From Comamonadaceae bacterium (GTDB lineage: Bacteria; Pseudomonadota; Gammaproteobacteria; Burkholderiales; Burkholderiaceae_C): DNA of 64,000 nt. The notes under the pieces were generated by a model. It did no database searches. It was not told the DNA's origin and saw nothing but the letters and a program-made list of their open reading frames with translations. Both the position numbers and the translations under genes were made by a program. Of this stretch, positions 16,019 through 24,936 are shown one piece after another (the stretch's first letter is position 1; the number at the start of each line of letters is the position of its first letter). The stretch lies in the NCBI GenBank assembly GCA_947443645.1, contig CANEXF010000009.1:1-64000 (forward strand). The letters run 5' to 3'.

Positions 16019-16978
16019 TTACTTCGGCGCCGCTTTCATGACAGCACCCAGGGTCGCAAATTCTTCCTTGATGTAGGCATCAAAGCGTTCTGGTGTCATG
16101 GGCATGGGCTCTGCGCCCAGTTTGGCCAGGCGCTCCACCACCTCGGGCTGAAGCATAATTTTGCGCACTTCCTGATTGAGCTTGTTGACAATGTTGCGCG
16201 GCGTCTTGGCAGGCGCCAGCAAGCCAACCCAGAAATCGAACACAAAGCCAGGCACACCCGCTTCGGCCACTGTAGGCACGTCGGGCAAGGCGCTTGAGCG
16301 CTTGGTCGTGCTGACCGCAAGAGCACGCATGCGGTTGTCGCGAATCGAGGGAATAGACGCCAGAACCGGGGTGAACATGAAGTCAACCCGGCCAGAGCTG
16401 ACCTCGACAATTGTCTCCGGTGTTCCCTTGAAAGGAATGTGGGTGACCTGAATGGCCGAGACCGCGCGAAACTTCTCTGCGTTCACGTGCGTCGCGCTGC
16501 CCACGCCTGCAGAGGCGTAGTTCAACTGGCCAGGCTTGGCTTTTGCGGCAGCGATCAAATCGCGCACCGACTTGATCGGACTGTCAGCCGCGACCACCAG
16601 CACGTTGGGCAATGCAGCCAGCGGCGAAATGCCTGCAAAGTCGCCCACCGTGTCATAGGACAAATTTCCATACAGCGCAGGGTTGACCACGTGCCCGGTA
16701 GACACCACCAGCAGCGTGTAGCCGTCTGGATCGCTCTTGGCTACCTGGGCCGCGCCCAGCGTGCCACCAGCGCCGGACCGGTTTTCAACCACCACCGCCT
16801 GGCCCAGGCTGGCACTGAGCCGCTCGCCCACGATGCGGGCCATGATGTCGGTCGCGCTACCCGCCGTGAAGGGAACAATGATCTTGATGATCTTGTTCGG
16901 ATAGTCGACTGCCGGCGCCTGGGCCCAGGACGTGGCGACCGTCAAAGCGGTCGCGGCGAGTATCAAAAAGCGTTTCAT
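16019..16978 (-). CDS. Bug/TctC-family periplasmic solute receptor
   Basis: A 319-residue Bug receptor. Signal peptide MKRFLILAATALTVATSWAQA, then VDYPNKIIKIIVPFTAGSATDIMAR and the ENRSGAGGTLGAAQVAKSDPDGYTLL block that is standard for the family. A CAGGAG Shine-Dalgarno lies 8 bases before the ATG. It sits between the amidohydrolase gene (17049-18386) and the molybdenum hydroxylase genes, on the same strand, so it likely brings in the compound these enzymes act on, perhaps a nitrogen-containing carboxylate. The ligand is not readable. Confidence 0.9.
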   Translation of the reverse strand: MKRFLILAATALTVATSWAQAPAVDYPNKIIKIIVPFTAGSATDIMARIVGERLSASLGQAVVVENRSGAGGTLGAAQVAKSDPDGYTLLVVSTGHVVNPALYGNLSYDTVGDFAGISPLAALPNVLVVAADSPIKSVRDLIAAAKAKPGQLNYASAGVGSATHVNAEKFRAVSAIQVTHIPFKGTPETIVEVSSGRVDFMFTPVLASIPSIRDNRMRALAVSTTKRSSALPDVPTVAEAGVPGFVFDFWVGLLAPAKTPRNIVNKLNQEVRKIMLQPEVVERLAKLGAEPMPMTPERFDAYIKEEFATLGAVMKAAPK

Positions 16979-17018
16979 GATTTGTCTCCTGAATTTAGTA
17001 TTGAACCGGTCTTCGCCG

Positions 17019-17057
17019 TTTAAATACGAGCGCTGGCAGCTATTACTTCTATAGCAT
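17019..17057 (-). repeat. Dispersed AT-rich/GCGC repeat, copy 3 (overlaps a stop codon)
   Basis: On the minus strand it reads TGCTATAGAAGTAATAGCT followed by GCCAGCGCTCG. It overlaps the final codons and TAG stop of the amidohydrolase gene, so the repeat supplies the C-terminus of that protein. Confidence 0.6.
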
Positions 17058-18386
17058 CAAGGCCTTCGTAATCTTTTCGCCGGAAGCCCTTAGCGCTTCC
17101 AGATGGGGCTTCAAGTCCACCCCCAGGAGCTGACCATGGCGCTTCTTCCAGCGTCCGGCCACCATCACACTGTCGATGTTGGCCAGCGAGGTCTGCGTCA
17201 CCACGCTGCTGACCGGGTCATGCACAGGCTGCATGTTCAAGTCCGTCGCGCGAATCATCACCAGATCGGCCTGCTTGCCGGCGGCCAGCGAGCCTATGCG
17301 GTGCGACTGCTTGAGCATGCGAGCGCCCTCCACCGTCACCCAGGACAGCGCTTCGCGCGTCGTGACGGTTGACGTCGGCGGAATGCCGCCGTGCGCTTCC
17401 CGAAAAGCCGCGTTGTCCAGCGCGCGCTGCATGCCCAGCGCCACGCGCGCCTGGGTCAGCATGTCGCCGCTGACGGCGCTTTCCAGATCAACCCCCAGCG
17501 ACGGGGCGCGACCGACCGCCCGCAAGCGTCCGGTGATAGGGTAGCCGTGGCCCTGGGTCATTTCGCTCTCTGCAGCGGCAGAAAAACTCATGCCCAGCGC
17601 GCAAAAACGCTGGAGCTGCGCATCGCTGAGCGCGTGGCCATGAACAATATTGATATGGTCGCCGAGCAGACCAGCCGCCTCCAGCTGCTCCCAGCCGTCC
17701 GGCGTGCGTGCCGGGCCACCACCTTGATGCAGCGAAGCAATCAGGCCCAGCTCCCTGGCCATGGCGAAGTCGTGCAGCGCGACCTCAAGTGTTGAATAGT
17801 GCGGCCCCAGCACGGCAGCGTGTACATTCAGCAGCGGCTGGCCCTGCTGTGCCTTGAGCAGGCGCTCTATCTCGGCACGCGGATGCGCGACTTCCCAGAA
17901 CGGCTTTTGCCCCGGCTTGGGGTCGGGCTTGGCGGTGCCATGAAAGAAAGCCGCGCGTATGCCAGACTCAAGCAAGGCCGCGATCGCCGCATCGTTGTGC
18001 TCGGGCGTCGGGTTGTTGTGGCACCAGTCGGCCAGTGTGGTGGTGCCGCAATTGAGCTGGTTCAGAGCGCCCACCAGCGTGGCAACGTGCAGGTCCTGCG
18101 GCTCAAACACTGTTGCCAGTCCGGCATGCATGTTCTTGAAGTACTCGAGCAAGGTCCAGTTGGAGGCTAGGCCGCGCAAGGCGGTCTGCCAGGTGTGCAT
18201 GTGGGCATTGACCAGGCCCGGAATAATGATGAAGCCGGTCGCATCCACGACCTGGGCGTCGCCTGCATGAATCACAGGCGCGATTTCGGTCAGGCTGTCG
18301 CCAGTCACCAGAATATCCCCCTGGGGCAGGTCACCCTGCGCATCCATCGTGATGATGGTCGCGCCCTTGATAAGCGTACGCGTCAT
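17049..18386 (-). CDS. Amidohydrolase / deaminase of the TRZ-ATZ family
   Basis: A 445-residue composite-barrel metal hydrolase of the group with atrazine chlorohydrolase, guanine and cytosine deaminases and hydroxydechloroatrazine hydrolase. Metal-site motifs are GLVNAHMHTWQ (HxH), SLHQGGG, IVHGHALS and the Asp in LGVDLESAVSGD. It would remove an amino group or halogen from a ring compound, or open a cyclic amide. The protein ends ITKALML, and the final codons lie in a dispersed repeat, so the natural C-terminus may have been altered. It is 3 bp downstream of the dehydrogenase gene stop/start boundary and surely co-transcribed with it. Confidence 0.85.
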   Translation of the reverse strand: MTRTLIKGATIITMDAQGDLPQGDILVTGDSLTEIAPVIHAGDAQVVDATGFIIIPGLVNAHMHTWQTALRGLASNWTLLEYFKNMHAGLATVFEPQDLHVATLVGALNQLNCGTTTLADWCHNNPTPEHNDAAIAALLESGIRAAFFHGTAKPDPKPGQKPFWEVAHPRAEIERLLKAQQGQPLLNVHAAVLGPHYSTLEVALHDFAMARELGLIASLHQGGGPARTPDGWEQLEAAGLLGDHINIVHGHALSDAQLQRFCALGMSFSAAAESEMTQGHGYPITGRLRAVGRAPSLGVDLESAVSGDMLTQARVALGMQRALDNAAFREAHGGIPPTSTVTTREALSWVTVEGARMLKQSHRIGSLAAGKQADLVMIRATDLNMQPVHDPVSSVVTQTSLANIDSVMVAGRWKKRHGQLLGVDLKPHLEALRASGEKITKALML

Positions 18387-18389
18387 GTT

Positions 18390-19313
18390 CTAGCTTTCCA
18401 GGCCGTCACTTATCTTCACGTTTTCGGACTTCAGCTCCAGCCCAGCGTCCTTGGCGGTTTCAGACAGCAAGACGGCAAAGTCAATGTTGTCATGGCCACG
18501 GCCCACCATGCGCGAGACTGATTCACGCGTCGCCGCTGCGGCCGGCATGGCCACGCCATAAGTCTTGGCCGCCGCCATGCCCAGGTCCATGTCCTTGAGC
18601 AGCAGCTTGGGCGTGAACGTGACCTGGTCAAACGTCAGATTGCTCAGCATGGGCGTCTTGTAACGGGTGTACATGGAGCCCAGCACCGAGTCGTTGATGC
18701 TTTCAAGAAACACATGGCGCGGGATGCCGGCTTTTTCGGCCAGCACCGTGATCTCGCACAGGTTCTGGATGACCACGCCAAACATGGTGTTGTGGGCGAT
18801 CTTCCAGACCCGGGCCAGCTCGCCCTCTCCGACCCACATCACCTTGCGTGCCATGGCTTGCAGGTAGGGCTCGGCCTTGTCGTACAATGCGCGCGGGCCT
18901 GAAGACACCATCAACAGTTTGCCGGCCTTGGCGACTTTGGCATTGCCTGAGACCGGCGTGCAAAGGTAAGCCACACCCAGCGCTTCAAGGCCTTCGCGAA
19001 TCTCGGCCGAACCTTCCTGCGAAATCGATGAGCTGTCCACCACCACCTTGGGCAGCAGCTTGCCCGCCACCAGACCGCCCTCGCCAAACAGTACCTGCTT
19101 GAGGTCGTCGGTGGTGGAGACCATGGTGAAGACTACGTCGCAGCCGGCCAAGTCCTGCTTGCTGGCTGCAATCGTGGCGCCATATTCCACCAGCGGCTCG
19201 GCCTTGGCCGCCGTGCGGTTCCAGACGCTTACAGGGTGGCCGGCCTTGAGCAGGCGTTTAACCATGGCCTCGCCCATGCGACCCAGACCAATCCATCCAA
19301 TCTTGTTTGTCAT
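18390..19313 (-). CDS. NAD(P)-dependent 3-hydroxyacid dehydrogenase-like oxidoreductase
   Basis: A 307-residue beta-hydroxyacid dehydrogenase. The Rossmann motif is IGWIGLGRMGEAMVKRL, the substrate loop CTPVSGNAKVAKAGKLL, and the catalytic lysine is likely in ARVWKIAHNTMFG. I start at the ATG at 19313 because the fold begins at once; the track adds 33 residues of unlikely sequence. It is a paralogue of 10523-11419, sharing the VSGNxK loop. As first gene of the minus-strand array it faces the GntR gene across a 231-bp gap that should hold the control region. Confidence 0.84.
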   Translation of the reverse strand: MTNKIGWIGLGRMGEAMVKRLLKAGHPVSVWNRTAAKAEPLVEYGATIAASKQDLAGCDVVFTMVSTTDDLKQVLFGEGGLVAGKLLPKVVVDSSSISQEGSAEIREGLEALGVAYLCTPVSGNAKVAKAGKLLMVSSGPRALYDKAEPYLQAMARKVMWVGEGELARVWKIAHNTMFGVVIQNLCEITVLAEKAGIPRHVFLESINDSVLGSMYTRYKTPMLSNLTFDQVTFTPKLLLKDMDLGMAAAKTYGVAMPAAAATRESVSRMVGRGHDNIDFAVLLSETAKDAGLELKSENVKISDGLES

Positions 19314-19544
19314 GCTTTTCTTTCGCTGCTGCCGAGGCGTACTCAGCAGGGGTTTTGTTGTAACTGCGCAGTTTGTCCGTCCCAACCGGGCTTGGCAAGC
19401 AGCGTGGCGCAATTCAGTTTTCCGTTGACTGAAACAACCAGTGCCCAGCTTCTGCTCACGGTCGTGGCGTTCACAGCGCGCGAGGCAACAGGCGTGAAGA
19501 CGCTGGCTTTAAAATTGCTCCCTCGACAACCCTTCAAGCGACTG

Positions 19545-20255
19545 ATGTCCCGCAAACCTGCCCTCGCCAGTCAATCGGCCCATGCCACCGGCACCACCCG
19601 CGCCAGCGCGGTTTATGACGCCTTGCGAACAGACATTCTTCATGGCGGCTTCAAGCCCGGTGAAAAACTCAAGGTCGAAGCTGTTGGCACACGCTATGGT
19701 GTGGGCGCCAGCCCTGTGCGCGAGGCACTGAACCGCCTGTCGGCGGAAGGCTTGGTGACACGCAACGACCAGCGCGGCTTCAGCGCCGCGGCGCTGCTCT
19801 GGGAAGACCTTGCAGTACTCACCGATACGCGCTGCAAGGTTGAAACCATCGCCCTGCGCGAATCCATCCATGCGCGCCATCAGGCCTGGGAAGACGCCCT
19901 GGTGCTGCTGGTGCACAAGCTGTCGCGCACACCCAGATCGCTGGCCAGCAGCCACTACGTGCCCAACCCTGAATGGGAGGCGCTGCACAGCGAATTTCAT
20001 ACGCGCCTGCTGGCAAACTGCCCGTCGCGCTGGCTCAGGGATTTTTGCGCCACGCTTTCCAGCGAGGCCTACCGTTACCGCCAACTCGCGGCGAGCCGCA
20101 ACTTCAGCAAACGCAATGAATTCTCCGAGCATGAGGCACTGTTCCATGCAGCGATAGAGGGTCGCGCAGATGATGCCGTGCAGTTGCTGGCCGAGCACTA
20201 CATGCGCACCACCACCTCGGTCTCAGAGAACGCCAGGCAACTGCAGATCGACTGA
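19545..20255 (+). CDS. GntR-family (FCD/FadR-type) transcriptional regulator
   Basis: A 236-residue regulator. An N-terminal winged helix (SAVYDALRTDILHGGFKPGEKL ... GASPVREALNRLSAEGLV) is followed by an all-helical FCD ligand domain with the expected metal/ligand histidines (EALHSEFHTRL, EFSEHEALFHAAIEG). FCD members usually respond to carboxylic acids and repress adjacent catabolic genes. I start at ATG 19545; the longer track ORF reads through the divergent promoter region. It is divergent from the 14-gene minus-strand array and convergent with the FAA-family gene, so the array is its most likely target. Confidence 0.88.
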   Translation: MSRKPALASQSAHATGTTRASAVYDALRTDILHGGFKPGEKLKVEAVGTRYGVGASPVREALNRLSAEGLVTRNDQRGFSAAALLWEDLAVLTDTRCKVETIALRESIHARHQAWEDALVLLVHKLSRTPRSLASSHYVPNPEWEALHSEFHTRLLANCPSRWLRDFCATLSSEAYRYRQLAASRNFSKRNEFSEHEALFHAAIEGRADDAVQLLAEHYMRTTTSVSENARQLQID

Positions 20256-20265
20256 GCGCCGCCCT

Positions 20266-21135
20266 TCAGGCCGGCAGCTTTCCAACCTTGTTGCTGAGCA
20301 CGCCAATGCCTTCAATCTCGATTTCTATGGTGTCGCCGTCAACCATCCAGACCGGCGGCTTGCGCGCGTAGCCAACGCCGGCGGGCGTGCCCATCACGAT
20401 CACGTCACCGGGCTCCAGCGTCATGCAGGCCGACATCATGGCAATCGTTGGAGCGATATGAAACACCATGTCTGTGGTGGATGCGCTTTGCATCACCCGG
20501 CCGTTCAGACGCGACTCGATGTGCAGGCCCATGCAGCCACGCGGAAGCTCGTCGGCCGTGACCAGATATGGGCCAAAGCCGCCGGTCTGGTCAAAGTTCT
20601 TGCCCACCGTCCACTGCGTGGTCTTGCGCTGGTAGTCGCGAAAGGTGGCGTCGTTAAAGCAGGCGTAACCAAACACCGCGTCCAGCGCGTCGGCTTCAGA
20701 AACGTTGCGCGTGGTCTTGCCAATCACCAGAGCCAGCTCGGCCTCATAGTCCAGCGCTGACGAGATAGGCGGGATGGGAATCGTCGCCCCGTGCGCGGCC
20801 AGCGAGGACGGGCCACGGAAAAAGATAGTCGGGTAATCGGCCACCGTGTTGCCGCCCTCGGCCGCGTGGTCGTGGTAGTTAACGCCCAGGCAGATGATCT
20901 TGCTGGGGCGCGGAATGCAGGGCAAGAGCTCGACCTTGGCTAGCGGTATCGCTTGCGCGCTAGCTGCGCGCTTGGCGATGGCGGCCATCAGGCCGGGCTG
21001 GCTGCTGGCCACAGCTACAAAATCGTTGATGCTCTCGGGCGCACTATCCATGCACGCACGCATATCGACCACGCCAGCGTCCAGCAAGACGCCGTAGCGG
21101 GTGTGCTGGTCGATTCTGTAACTGATTAATTTCAC
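20266..21135 (-). CDS. Fumarylacetoacetate hydrolase-family protein
   Basis: A 289-residue FAA-fold enzyme. The metal-binding signature is DYEAELALVIG and the substrate loop is MGTPAGVGYARKPP; KIICLGVNYHDHAAE opens the catalytic domain. Members split or hydrate beta-diketo acids, such as acylpyruvates, or act as oxaloacetate decarboxylases and 2-hydroxyhepta-2,4-diene-1,7-dioate isomerases. The start codon is GTG with no strong ribosome site. It is convergent with the GntR gene (10 bp apart) and 61 bp downstream of a Bug gene on the same strand, forming a small uptake-plus-hydrolase unit. Confidence 0.85.
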   Translation of the reverse strand: MKLISYRIDQHTRYGVLLDAGVVDMRACMDSAPESINDFVAVASSQPGLMAAIAKRAASAQAIPLAKVELLPCIPRPSKIICLGVNYHDHAAEGGNTVADYPTIFFRGPSSLAAHGATIPIPPISSALDYEAELALVIGKTTRNVSEADALDAVFGYACFNDATFRDYQRKTTQWTVGKNFDQTGGFGPYLVTADELPRGCMGLHIESRLNGRVMQSASTTDMVFHIAPTIAMMSACMTLEPGDVIVMGTPAGVGYARKPPVWMVDGDTIEIEIEGIGVLSNKVGKLPA

Positions 21136-21196
21136 GTTGACTACTTTCGGGTTGCGTTAAAAAATTCAAAGCCATGCGCTTGAGCGCGCGTGCGGC

Positions 21197-22150
21197 TCAA
21201 TCAACCTTGGCGCCGGTCTGCTGCACCACGGCGCTCCATTTTTTGGCCTCCAGCGCGATGTAGCTATCCAGCGTCGGACGGTCCATGCGAACAGCCTCCA
21301 GCGACTGGGCAGCAAAGCCTTCATTGATGCTGCGGTTTTGCAATATCTTGTTGATCTCGGTGTTGAGCCGGTCCAGCAGTTCGCGCGGCGTGCCGGCAGG
21401 CGCCAGCATCGCAAACCAGGTGTTGGCCTCGAAACCCGGGTAACCGAGCTCGGCAACCGTCGGCACATCGGGCAGCGCGCCGCTGCGCCTGGCGCTGGTC
21501 ACGGCCAGCGGCCTGACCTTGCCTGCTTTGGCGAGTTGCACCACGGGCGGGATGGAGGTCGAGCCCACAGGCACCTGGCCGCTGACAACCGCATTGGCTG
21601 CAGCGGCTGGCGAATAAGGCGCATGCAGGATGTCCACCTTGGCCAGGTTCTTGAACAGCAACTCGGCGCCAAGATGCGTGGTGGTGCCGTTGCCCGACGA
21701 GGCGTAACTGAGCTTTTCAGTCCTGGCCAGCTCCAGCAGTTCCTTGAGGTCGTTGGCCTTGACCGAGGGGTGTACATAAATGATGTTGGGTGACACGGCG
21801 GCCATGGCAACGCCTGTCAGGTCTTTGCCGACCTCGTAGCCGGCCTTGCTGTAGAGCGACGGGTTGACCGAGTAAGCCACGCTGTGCATCAAGAAGGTGT
21901 AGCCGTCAGGCGCAGCGCGCGCGACTGCCAGCGTGCCGATATTGCCGCCCGCACCAGGACGGTTTTCAATCACGACCGGCTGCCCCAGCGCTTCGGCCAA
22001 GGGCAGCGACAGGGTTCGCGCCACGATGTCGGTCGAGCTGCCCGGTGGAAACGCCACGATGATCTTGATCGGCTTGTCCGGATAGGCGGCGTGGGCCAGG
22101 CCCATGGTCAGAGCCAGACCAGCAGCCCCCAAAAGCAAACGACGTTTCAT
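21197..22150 (-). CDS. Bug/TctC-family periplasmic solute receptor
   Basis: A 317-residue Bug receptor: signal peptide MKRRLLLGAAGLALTMGLAHA and entry motif YPDKPIKIIVAFPPGSSTDIVAR, with ENRPGAGGNIGTLAVARAAPDGYTFL further on. I start at the ATG at 22150, which has a strong GGAGGG seven bases upstream; the track start is 11 codons earlier. It is transcribed toward the FAA-family gene, probably as a two-gene operon. An 8-bp inverted repeat (TAATCGAT/ATCGATTA) lies 41-78 bp upstream and may be an operator. Confidence 0.9.
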   Translation of the reverse strand: MKRRLLLGAAGLALTMGLAHAAYPDKPIKIIVAFPPGSSTDIVARTLSLPLAEALGQPVVIENRPGAGGNIGTLAVARAAPDGYTFLMHSVAYSVNPSLYSKAGYEVGKDLTGVAMAAVSPNIIYVHPSVKANDLKELLELARTEKLSYASSGNGTTTHLGAELLFKNLAKVDILHAPYSPAAAANAVVSGQVPVGSTSIPPVVQLAKAGKVRPLAVTSARRSGALPDVPTVAELGYPGFEANTWFAMLAPAGTPRELLDRLNTEINKILQNRSINEGFAAQSLEAVRMDRPTLDSYIALEAKKWSAVVQQTGAKVD

Positions 22151-22190
22151 GGCTAAACCCTCCGATTGAAGATCTTGTATCAATAAAGTT

Positions 22191-22228
22191 TAATCGATAA
22201 AAATAAACAATCAGCCAAAAATCGATTA
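22191..22228. promoter_or_regulatory. Perfect inverted repeat TAATCGAT-22 bp-ATCGATTA
   Basis: Two 8-bp arms in exact inversion, with centres about three helical turns apart, in the AT-rich segment upstream of the Bug gene 21197-22150. The rest of the 22151-22471 gap holds no gene that I recognise. It could be a regulator-binding site; no cognate regulator is identified. Confidence 0.45.
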
Positions 22229-22471
22229 GCGTAATCCCTCAAGCATGGCGCCAGAGCCGACCCAAAATGCCCCCGCCTGAAGCTCGCAAAATGGCTCTTT
22301 AAATGCCTGATCGGACGCCTTGGCCTCCAGCCGCGCTGCCGGGGGGCGCGCTGGGTGTATAAGCTAGTCCTTCTTGCGTCATGCGCCTGGTCTTTTCGGC
22401 CCGCGCATGCCAGCATCACATAGCACACGGTCAAGCGCACGCAAGCGCTTTAACAACAAGGAAAACCAGAC

Positions 22472-23191
22472 ATGGGCGCGCAGTGGAAAGCAAAAGGCAA
22501 GGAACTGGCTGCAAATGCCAGAGGCAAACTGTTTGGCCGACTGGCCAAGGACATCATGATTGCAGCGCGCAGCGGCGCCGATCCGGCTTCAAACGCGCGC
22601 CTGCGCCTGGTCGTCGAGCAGGCCCGCAAGGTCTCCATGCCCAAGGAAACCCTGGAGCGCGCCATCAAGAAAGGCGCCGGGCTCACTGGCGAGTCGGTCA
22701 ATTTCGAGCACGTGATTTATGAAGGTTATGCGCCGCACCGCGTGCCCTTGATGGTCGAATGCCTGACCGACAACGTCAACCGCACCGCGCCTGAAATGCG
22801 CGTGCTGTTCCGCAAGGGGCAACTCGGCACCTCCGGATCGGTCGCCTGGGATTTTGACCATGTGGGCATGATTGAAGCCGAGCCGACGGTCAAAGGCGCT
22901 GATGCCGATGCCGAGCTGGCAGCGATCGAAGCCGGCGCCCAGGACTTTGAGCCGGGCGAGGAAGAAGGCACGACCACCTTTTTGACCGACCCCGCCGATC
23001 TCGATCTGGTGAGCCGCGCGCTGCCCGCCCAGGGTTTCACCGTGCTGTCCGCCAAGCTCGGCTACAAGGCGAAAAACCCCATAGATCCGGCTTCATTGAG
23101 TGCCGCTGATCTGGAAGAAGTCGAAGCTTTTCTGGCCGCGATCGACGCGAATGACGACGTGCAAAACGTGTTCGCGGGTCTGGCCGGCTAG
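22472..23191 (+). CDS. yebC: YebC/PmpR-family protein
   Basis: A 239-residue protein of the universal YebC family, cytoplasmic, reported as DNA-binding regulators and, more recently, linked to translation of proline-rich stretches. The typical start [37 protein letters not shown] is a variant of MAGHSKWxNIKHRK. Other marks are [28 protein letters not shown] and [23 protein letters not shown]. The start differs from the most common YebC N-terminus, so it may be the second (YeeN-like) type. An AAGGAAAAC ribosome site precedes the ATG. It appears to be a single-gene housekeeping unit. Confidence 0.9.
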   Translation: MGAQWKAKGKELAANARGKLFGRLAKDIMIAARSGADPASNARLRLVVEQARKVSMPKETLERAIKKGAGLTGESVNFEHVIYEGYAPHRVPLMVECLTDNVNRTAPEMRVLFRKGQLGTSGSVAWDFDHVGMIEAEPTVKGADADAELAAIEAGAQDFEPGEEEGTTTFLTDPADLDLVSRALPAQGFTVLSAKLGYKAKNPIDPASLSAADLEEVEAFLAAIDANDDVQNVFAGLAG

Positions 23192-23201
23192 ATGGGGCGG
23201 C

Positions 23202-23223
23202 GCAGCCCGTCAAGTCGGGCTGC
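23202..23223. terminator. Hairpin between convergent yebC and DUF3297 genes
   Basis: GCAGCCCG-TCAAGT-CGGGCTGC forms a perfect 8-bp stem in the 47-bp convergent gap. It has no run of T on either side, so intrinsic termination is only possible. Confidence 0.45.
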
Positions 23224-23238
23224 ACGACGCTCTGAAGA

Positions 23239-23487
23239 TTATTTATAAAACGCTTCAACCTTGCCCTTGAGCTTGATCAGCAAGGGATGGCCCTTGCGAT
23301 CCAGCGTCTTGCCTGCGGGCACCTTGATCCAGCCTTCGCTGATGCAGTACTCGGCGACATCCAGGCGCTCCTTGTCATTGAGTCGAATGCCAATATCGCG
23401 CTCAAACACGGCAGCGACGTGATGGGGGCTGCGCGGATCAATAGACAGATGGTCAGGCAGGGCTGGGCTGGTCGTGGTTTCGTTCAT
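23239..23487 (-). CDS. DUF3297-family small protein
   Basis: An 82-residue protein. The block LSIDPRSPHHVAAVFERDIGIRLNDKERLDVAEYCISEGWIKVPAGKTLDRKGHP is the conserved core of DUF3297, found widely in Proteobacteria. No signal peptide or membrane segment; no function is established. It is convergent with yebC. Full length for the family. Confidence 0.85.
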   Translation of the reverse strand: MNETTTSPALPDHLSIDPRSPHHVAAVFERDIGIRLNDKERLDVAEYCISEGWIKVPAGKTLDRKGHPLLIKLKGKVEAFYK

Positions 23488-23619
23488 GGGTGTGATTTTT
23501 TCAATTAAGGCTAAACGGCCGATTTTCCCGGATTTGGCGCGTGGCCAGTCCGAATAGCCTGCCCGGGGCCCTAGTGTGACCGCAATCTCTGCCGCAATGC
23601 GCTGGCCGCGGTCATTGAG

Positions 23620-23653
23620 TTGCTACTGAATAAATAGCGCGCTGCGCTCGCCC
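23620..23653 (+). repeat. Dispersed AT-rich/GCGC repeat, copy 4
   Basis: TTGCTACTGAATAAATAGC followed by GCGCTGCGCTCGCCC. It lies in the 290-bp gap between the DUF3297 gene and the Bug gene, in which I see no coding sequence. Confidence 0.5.
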
Positions 23654-23777
23654 TTATTGCGCAAAAGACTGATTTGACACTTAAAAAACGCTTGATGCTG
23701 CGGCCCTTGAAGGCCGACTCGGGGCCGCCAGCCTGGCGCTGCAAACAGCGCCGGCTGACGTTCAGACGCCCAGGCGA

Positions 23778-24761
23778 TCAGTCAAGCTTGACTCCGGCCT
23801 GGCGAACGACCTGGCCCCACTTGGCGGAATCGGTCTTGATGAAAGCGGCAAATTCAGCCGGTGTGGTGGCCTTGAGCTCACCACCATAGGAGCGCCATTT
23901 TTCCGCCAGTTGCTGGTTTTGCGTGGCCTTTTGCATGGCCGCGCTGATTTTGTCCACCATCGCCTTGGGTGTGCCGGCCGGCGCCAAAATACCTTGCCAG
24001 GCGACTGGCGTGTAGTCGGCTATGCCGGCTTCTGCAAATGTGGGAACGTCAGGAAAGGCCGGGTGACGCGTCTTGCCGGTAAGCGCCAGCAGCTTGAGTT
24101 TGCCTGCCCGGATGTTGCCCGCCGCTGCCGGCAGGGCGTCAAACATTACCTGCACCTGGCCGGCCAGCAAGTCGCTGTAGGGACTGGTGCTGCTGTAAGG
24201 GATGAACTGCAGCTTCACGCCGGCATTGAAGCCAAACCACTCACCCGCCAGATGGTAGTAGCTACCCGCGCCCAGCGTGGCCGAGGTGATGCTGGCGGGC
24301 TTGGCTTTGGCCTGCGCCACCAGCTCGCCTACGTTGTTGAACGGAGCCGAAGGCGTGGCGATCAGCCCGGTATTGAGCACGCCCAAAAGGCTGACTGGCA
24401 CGAAGTCTTTTTCAGCATTGAAAGGCAGCTTGTTGTAGAGGTGCGGCAGGACCGACAAGGTGCTGGTCGTGCCGACCAGCAAGGTGTAGCCGTCAGGCGC
24501 GGCCTTGGCCGCAGCGTCAGTACCAATGATGCCGGAGGCGCCAGGCCGGTTTTCAACAAACACGGTCTGACCCAGGATTTTCGTCAGCTCGCCAGCAATT
24601 TCCCGCGCATTGGCATCGGGACCGGAGCCGGCCGGGAAAGGCGCGATCAGGCGAATCGGCTTGTTCGGGTAGTCCTGGGCATGCACGCCGAAGGCGGCCG
24701 TCAAGGCCAGCGTGAGGGTGCTCAAGGTCGTCAGGACGGTGCGGCGGGTCAGGGTTTGCAT
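23778..24761 (-). CDS. Bug/TctC-family periplasmic solute receptor
   Basis: A 327-residue Bug receptor. The leader MQTLTRRTVLTTLSTLTLALTAAFGVHAQ contains RR and may be Sec- or Tat-compatible; the entry motif is YPNKPIRLIAPFPAGSGPDANAR. I start at the ATG at 24761; the track adds 15 residues. It is divergent from module A (VOC enzyme, MhpA-like hydroxylase), sharing a 175-bp AT-rich promoter region, so it probably transports the substrate of that module. No membrane transporter gene is nearby. Confidence 0.9.
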   Translation of the reverse strand: MQTLTRRTVLTTLSTLTLALTAAFGVHAQDYPNKPIRLIAPFPAGSGPDANAREIAGELTKILGQTVFVENRPGASGIIGTDAAAKAAPDGYTLLVGTTSTLSVLPHLYNKLPFNAEKDFVPVSLLGVLNTGLIATPSAPFNNVGELVAQAKAKPASITSATLGAGSYYHLAGEWFGFNAGVKLQFIPYSSTSPYSDLLAGQVQVMFDALPAAAGNIRAGKLKLLALTGKTRHPAFPDVPTFAEAGIADYTPVAWQGILAPAGTPKAMVDKISAAMQKATQNQQLAEKWRSYGGELKATTPAEFAAFIKTDSAKWGQVVRQAGVKLD

Positions 24762-24936
24762 CTTGTCTCCAGTGCGAAGGCTTATAAAAATTGAATCTGA
24801 GAACAACCAGTCTGGCTGTGGCGTGGATTCTTTATTAAATTAAACTAATTGTCAAATTATAAGAATTCAATGCTTTTATTTGTTTTTTGATGCAGAATCG
24901 GCAGCTGGTTTTTAAGCCTGAAACAACGGGGACAAC

